From: Cellulophaga sp. L1A9
Lineage (GTDB): Bacteria; Bacteroidota; Bacteroidia; Flavobacteriales; Flavobacteriaceae
Assembly: GCF_009797025.1 (NCBI RefSeq)
Contig: NZ_CP047027.1
Location: 3,720,001-3,784,000, forward strand
DNA: 64,000 nucleotides
Reading direction: 5' to 3'
Of the stretch, positions 60,679 to 64,000 are shown one piece after another. Below the pieces are notes generated by a model. It had not been told where the DNA came from, did no database searches, and saw only the letters and a list, made by a program, of their open reading frames with translations. Numbering within the stretch: the first letter of the stretch is position 1; each line of letters begins with the position of its first letter. A program made the position numbers and the translations under genes.

Positions 60679-61938
60679 TTAATGGTTTATTTTTCCAATA
60701 TCTTCAGGATTGTGCTTGTGTTTGAACAGAAACGCAAAGAATATGGCTATAATTAATGAATAAATAGCAAAAGAATTCCAAATATCCATCCAAATAAAGT
60801 CGCCCTCATTACTTGTGAAAAAATTTCCGATAATGATTCCACTTACCCATGATCCTACTATGGCTCCAAATCCATTGGTCATCATCATGAATAGACCTTG
60901 GGCACTTGATCTGATATTAGAATCACATTGTGTTTCAACAAACAGAGAGCCTGAAATATTAAAAAAGTCAAAAGCCATACCGTAAATGATACATGATAGA
61001 ATAATCATCCATAGTCCTCCTCCAGAAGGATCTCCATAAGCAAATAGGGCAAATCGTAATACCCAGGCAATCATACTGATTAACATGACTTTTTTGATGC
61101 CAAATTTCTTTAAAAAGAATGGAATTGCTAGTATGAATAACGCTTCAGAGATTTGCGATATTGACATGATAATTGTTGAATACTTTACTACGAACGAATC
61201 AACATATTGTGGTACTTTTTCAAATTCTGATAAGAATCTATCTCCATACATGTTAGTCAATTGCAAAGCTGCTCCCAATAACATTGAAAAAATAAAGAAT
61301 AGGGCCATTTTGTAATTTTTGAACAACTTGAAAGCGTTCAAACCAAGCATTTCAATAAGTGTAGCACCTTTTTTTCCTTGGTTTTGAGGTTTACATTGTG
61401 GCATTGTAAATGAATAAACCGCCAAAATGAATGATGCAACTGCTGAAATATAAAATTGGTTAGCTGATGCTTTCGAACCTGTTAAATTAGTAAACCACAT
61501 TGCTGCGATGAATCCAATGGTTCCCCAAACGCGAATAGGAGGAAATTCCTTGATAACATCATACTTGCTGTTTTTTAGAATAGTGTACGAAATTGAATTC
61601 ATTAAAGCAATGGTTGGCATATAGCAAATCATAGCCAGTAAAATAACTGTAATAAATAAGGTAGGATCGTCAACTTGCGGTAAATATAGCATTGCTACAC
61701 CTCCGAATAAATGAAGTATTCCATACAATTTTTCTGCGTTAAGCCACCTATCTGCGATTATCCCCGAAAGGGTAGGCATAAACAAAGATGAGATTCCCAA
61801 TGTTGAGAAGACAGCACCAAATTCTTGTGGCGACCAGCCTTTGTTTCCAAACCAATAGTTCGCAATTGTTATTAACCAGGCTCCCCAGATAAAAAACTGA
61901 AGGAAATTTAATAGTGTTAAGCGAACTTTTATTCTCAT
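60679..61938 (-). CDS. Nucleoside:H+ symporter, NupG-like (MFS)
   Basis: 419 residues with twelve membrane segments. The start RLTLLNFLQFFIWGAWLITI, then GIADRW (loop 2-3), VWGTIGFIAA and NISGSLFVETQC, matches the NupG/XapB nucleoside:proton symporter family (PF03825). It imports nucleosides, which could feed upp-type salvage. The gene and a decayed frame lie between the inverted repeats GTTAGGTATA (60156-60165) and TATACCTAAC (62015-62024), so it looks like part of the cassette-like tract. Confidence 0.88.
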   Translation of the reverse strand: MRIKVRLTLLNFLQFFIWGAWLITIANYWFGNKGWSPQEFGAVFSTLGISSLFMPTLSGIIADRWLNAEKLYGILHLFGGVAMLYLPQVDDPTLFITVILLAMICYMPTIALMNSISYTILKNSKYDVIKEFPPIRVWGTIGFIAAMWFTNLTGSKASANQFYISAVASFILAVYSFTMPQCKPQNQGKKGATLIEMLGLNAFKLFKNYKMALFFIFSMLLGAALQLTNMYGDRFLSEFEKVPQYVDSFVVKYSTIIMSISQISEALFILAIPFFLKKFGIKKVMLISMIAWVLRFALFAYGDPSGGGLWMIILSCIIYGMAFDFFNISGSLFVETQCDSNIRSSAQGLFMMMTNGFGAIVGSWVSGIIIGNFFTSNEGDFIWMDIWNSFAIYSLIIAIFFAFLFKHKHNPEDIGKINH

Positions 61939-61994
61939 AGTGATCTAAATATAGATAGATTTTAACAAGTTAAGATTGAGTATATCCAGATCCT

Positions 61995-62002
61995 CAAATT
62001 TA
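61995..62002 (-). promoter_or_regulatory. -7 element of the NupG-like gene
   Basis: CAAATTTA on the plus strand is TAAATTTG on the minus strand, an exact TAnnTTTG. It gives a leader of about 50 bases. No clear -33 TTG was found. Confidence 0.45.
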
Positions 62003-62014
62003 TCTCTATCTAAT

Positions 62015-62050
62015 TATACCTAACGGTTTAGCTCGTATGTTTGGTTATTA
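62015..62050. repeat. Left part of attC-like repeat D
   Basis: TATACCTAACGG then GTATG and GGTTA reproduce the spacing of repeat B (CTAACG ... GTATG ... GTTA). The first ten bases are the exact inverse of the end of repeat B. The right half of such an element appears only at 63561-63880, after the IS110-type gene, which suggests that the insertion split it. Confidence 0.45.
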
Positions 62051-62388
62051 GTTTGAAGATAACATTTTTTTATCAATCAAGGAGACAATAAATGAGAGAG
62101 ATTTAGAGGCTGAGCTAGATACAATTTTATTGATATCGTTGCATAGATTAACTACTCTCCTTAAGCTACTACTTTTATAAAAATAGTAGCTTGGATACAA
62201 ACAAAAGCTAAAATAGGAGGGACAGAGAGTTCTCGGCTTGATACATTGTAAAGTGATATCGTTTCATAGAAACCCCGCCCTTCTATTATTTTCTTGGAAT
62301 CTGAACAGTACCTAGGTCCTTTAGATAGAGATCGAATCAAGTGCGAGCAAAGATGATAAAGAGAATTACAGCTTAAAAAACCGAAGAA
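62051..62388 (+). ncRNA. Candidate IS110 bridge-RNA region (5' noncoding end)
   Basis: About 340 noncoding bases precede the IS110-type transposase. Members of the IS110 group encode a structured guide (bridge) RNA here. Local pairing is visible, for example AAAATAGTAGCTT with AAAGCTAAAAT around 62178-62214, but I cannot define ends or guide loops. The element boundary is also uncertain. This is position-based inference only. Confidence 0.25.
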
Positions 62389-63476
62389 ATGGAAAAGTAT
62401 TTAAAATAGAGTCTGGGTATCGATGTTTCTAAATTGAACTTGTCATTATCACTAGGTGTTCTAAATGAAAAGCTGGTGAAGGAGTTCGACTCCCATCCCG
62501 ATGTTTCAAATGATCTAAAGGGTTATAAGGTACTCTTAAAATGGTTGAAAGCATCAGTTGATAGTGAGGTGTTGCTATTGGTGGTGATGGAAGCTACCGG
62601 AGTATATCATCAAGGTATTGCGCATTATCTATACGAACAGGGATATAGCGTTTGTATAATGCAATCGGGTCGTGTAAAGCGGTACGCACAGAGTTTGGAC
62701 CAACGTTCAAAAACGGATGCACTTGACAGTAGAATGCTCAGTATGCTTGGTCTAGAAAGAAACATCCGTCTTTGGCACCCGCCCAGTGAGGAGTTGCAGG
62801 AGCTAAAAGGGCTGAGCAGGGAACGCAGTTCATTGCTGAACGTTAGAACGATGGAGACCAATCGACAAGTCACTATCGCATCGAGCGTTCATAGCAATGC
62901 AAGGGCATTAAAAAGGCATAAGATCAGGTTAAAGCTTCTCAATACCCAGATAGCGGCAGTCGAAGAAGAGATGCGAATGCTGATCTCTAAAAATGAAGTA
63001 TTGAAAAGGAAGTATTGAAAAGGAAGCTTGATTATTTGATAAGCATCCCTGGTGTATCGTTTATATCGGCAGCTACGATTATTGGAGAAACTTTAGGCTT
63101 CGAATCGATAGTCAATGCCAAGCAGTTGGCGAACTACGCCGGTTATGATGTGGTATTGAGGGAATCGGGGAACTTCAAGGGAAAGACCAGAATTAGTAAA
63201 AAAGGGAACAGCCATATAAGGGCGGTATTGCACATGCCTTCGATGACCTGTGTACGCTGTAACCCAACTTTGAAACAGTTCTACAATAGACTGAAGCCGA
63301 ACAAGGCAAAGCCCTTAGTAGCACTTGTAGTGGAGCAGAGAAAACTATTGATTTTAATGTACACCTTATGGAAGAATGAAGAAGTCTATGATGCTAAATT
63401 TGAAATAAAAAAGCAGCAAAAGCATGAAGCTCTTGTTGCGCGGGATAACAGTTTGATAAATCAACCTGTTTCCTAA
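62389..63476 (+). pseudogene. IS110-family transposase, inactivated
   Basis: The natural start is ATG 62389 (MEKYLK), but codon 7 is TAG (62407-62409). The frame then resumes with SLGIDVSKLNLSLSLG, the first catalytic Asp of the RuvC-like DEDD domain (EATGVYH, SKTDALDSRML follow). Near 63000 a 14-bp unit, GAAGTATTGAAAAG, is duplicated in tandem (62995-63008 and 63009-63022), shifting the frame. The C-terminal Transposase_20 domain (ISIPGVSFISAATIIGE, YAGYDVVLRESG, RISKKGNSHIRAVLH) continues one frame over to 63476. Each lesion is small, so inactivation looks recent. Full length would be about 355 residues, normal for IS110. Confidence 0.85.
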
Positions 63477-64000
63477 ATTATTAAAGAAAAAACTTGTTTT
63501 TTAACACAGTACCTATACGTAGTGGGGGAGCGGGAATGCAATTCCCGTTGCGCCACGCCCCGTAGCAAAAACTTTTTGTTTTGTTTTATTGGTCTCAAAT
63601 TAGGGTCTAAAACCCTGCAATTTATTGCAGTACTTTAGTGATACGAAAAAATCTAGCGCTTCAGGATTATAATTCACAAGCAATTACAAAGATTTAACGC
63701 GGTATTGGAACGTTAAGGACTTTAGTCCTTAGTAAACAAACCCCTGCACTTCTAGTGCAGGGTGGTTTAGTTTTTCTTTTCCAAAGCTAAATCCATAAGA
63801 TTTTGCGACTTTATAAATATACACAGACCTTTCGGTTATACCCAAAACTCCGCATTGCGTTTAGGTTTTGTCAGCAAAAGTCGTGACCCGCAAGAGTAAT
63901 CATAGGGCACTTTACACAGCTTAACCAACGATTGCACAACGATTCAATTAAGCTTACGTTTCGATTACGAAAATTGGCACCTTACGAAACCTATCTAGGT
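63477..64000. repeat. Hairpin-rich noncoding tract, including the right part of attC-like repeat D
   Basis: No gene is present. Several small palindromes occur: CGGGAAT-GCA-ATTCCCG (about 63531-63547) nested in GGGGGAG...CGCCACGCCCC, AGGACTTTAGTCCTT near 63717-63731, and CCCTGCACT-TCT-AGTGCAGGG (about 63744-63764). The blocks CGTAGCAAAAACTTTTTG (63561), AAATCCATAAGATTTTGCG (63789) and TTAGGTTTTGTCAGCAAAAG (63861-63880) repeat those of element A in the same order. This suggests an attC-like element enlarged by REP-like hairpins. Confidence 0.5.

Overview
The window looks like chromosome from a marine, low-G+C member of the Flavobacteriaceae (Bacteroidota). The evidence is three very large surface proteins ending in type B C-terminal sorting domains of the type IX secretion system (T9SS), two PorP/SprF outer-membrane proteins, two PorE-like OmpA proteins, Bacteroidota-type promoters (TAnnTTTG, -7 element), a SusC-style TonB receptor with an N-terminal carboxypeptidase-regulatory domain, and a short tail resembling MurQ.

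Layout. 1-9.3 kb: the end of a murQ-like gene, its terminator, then a stand-alone 2855-residue SprB-like adhesin. 9.4-20.8 kb: tRNA-Pro(UGG), followed by what looks like a decayed genomic island. A 90-bp sequence covering the tRNA 3' end and its terminator recurs 11.2 kb away. Just inside the tRNA end lies a tyrosine-integrase pseudogene. The island also holds a small membrane protein, a degenerate IS3-family element and a complete surface-protein cassette (IgGFc-binding/DUF11/thrombospondin-3 adhesin, PorP/SprF, PorE-like OmpA). 20.9-25.3 kb: a tightly coupled operon of an AAA-like ATPase, a small MscS-like protein and a cation/proton antiporter. 25.9-37.8 kb: an SBF-like transporter, then a second surface cassette with the same gene order, led by a 2568-residue Ig-repeat protein that starts at TTG. 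37.8-44.3 kb: an iron/siderophore locus (AraC regulator, divergent TonB receptor, DUF4198-like protein, two small membrane proteins, PepSY protein). 44.3-58.9 kb: mostly housekeeping and small accessory genes (upp, TIM-barrel protein, an atypical Nramp homologue, receiver protein, DUF808, hydrolase, SDR, M13 peptidase, topoisomerase III, TPM protein), with two decayed or frameshifted genes. 59.2-64 kb: a cassette-like tract. Genes lie between structured, attC-like repeats whose ends are short inverted repeats (GTTAGCAAC/GTTGCTAAC and GTTAGGTATA/TATACCTAAC). An inactivated IS110-family element appears to sit inside one of these repeats.

How it fits together. PorP/SprF and PorE-like proteins next to type B CTD proteins suggest that each cassette supplies a surface filament with its own outer-membrane partner and periplasmic anchor. 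One such set on a tRNA island suggests that these modules move horizontally. Functional calls come from reading the sequence and remembered family features. No database search or computed statistic was available.
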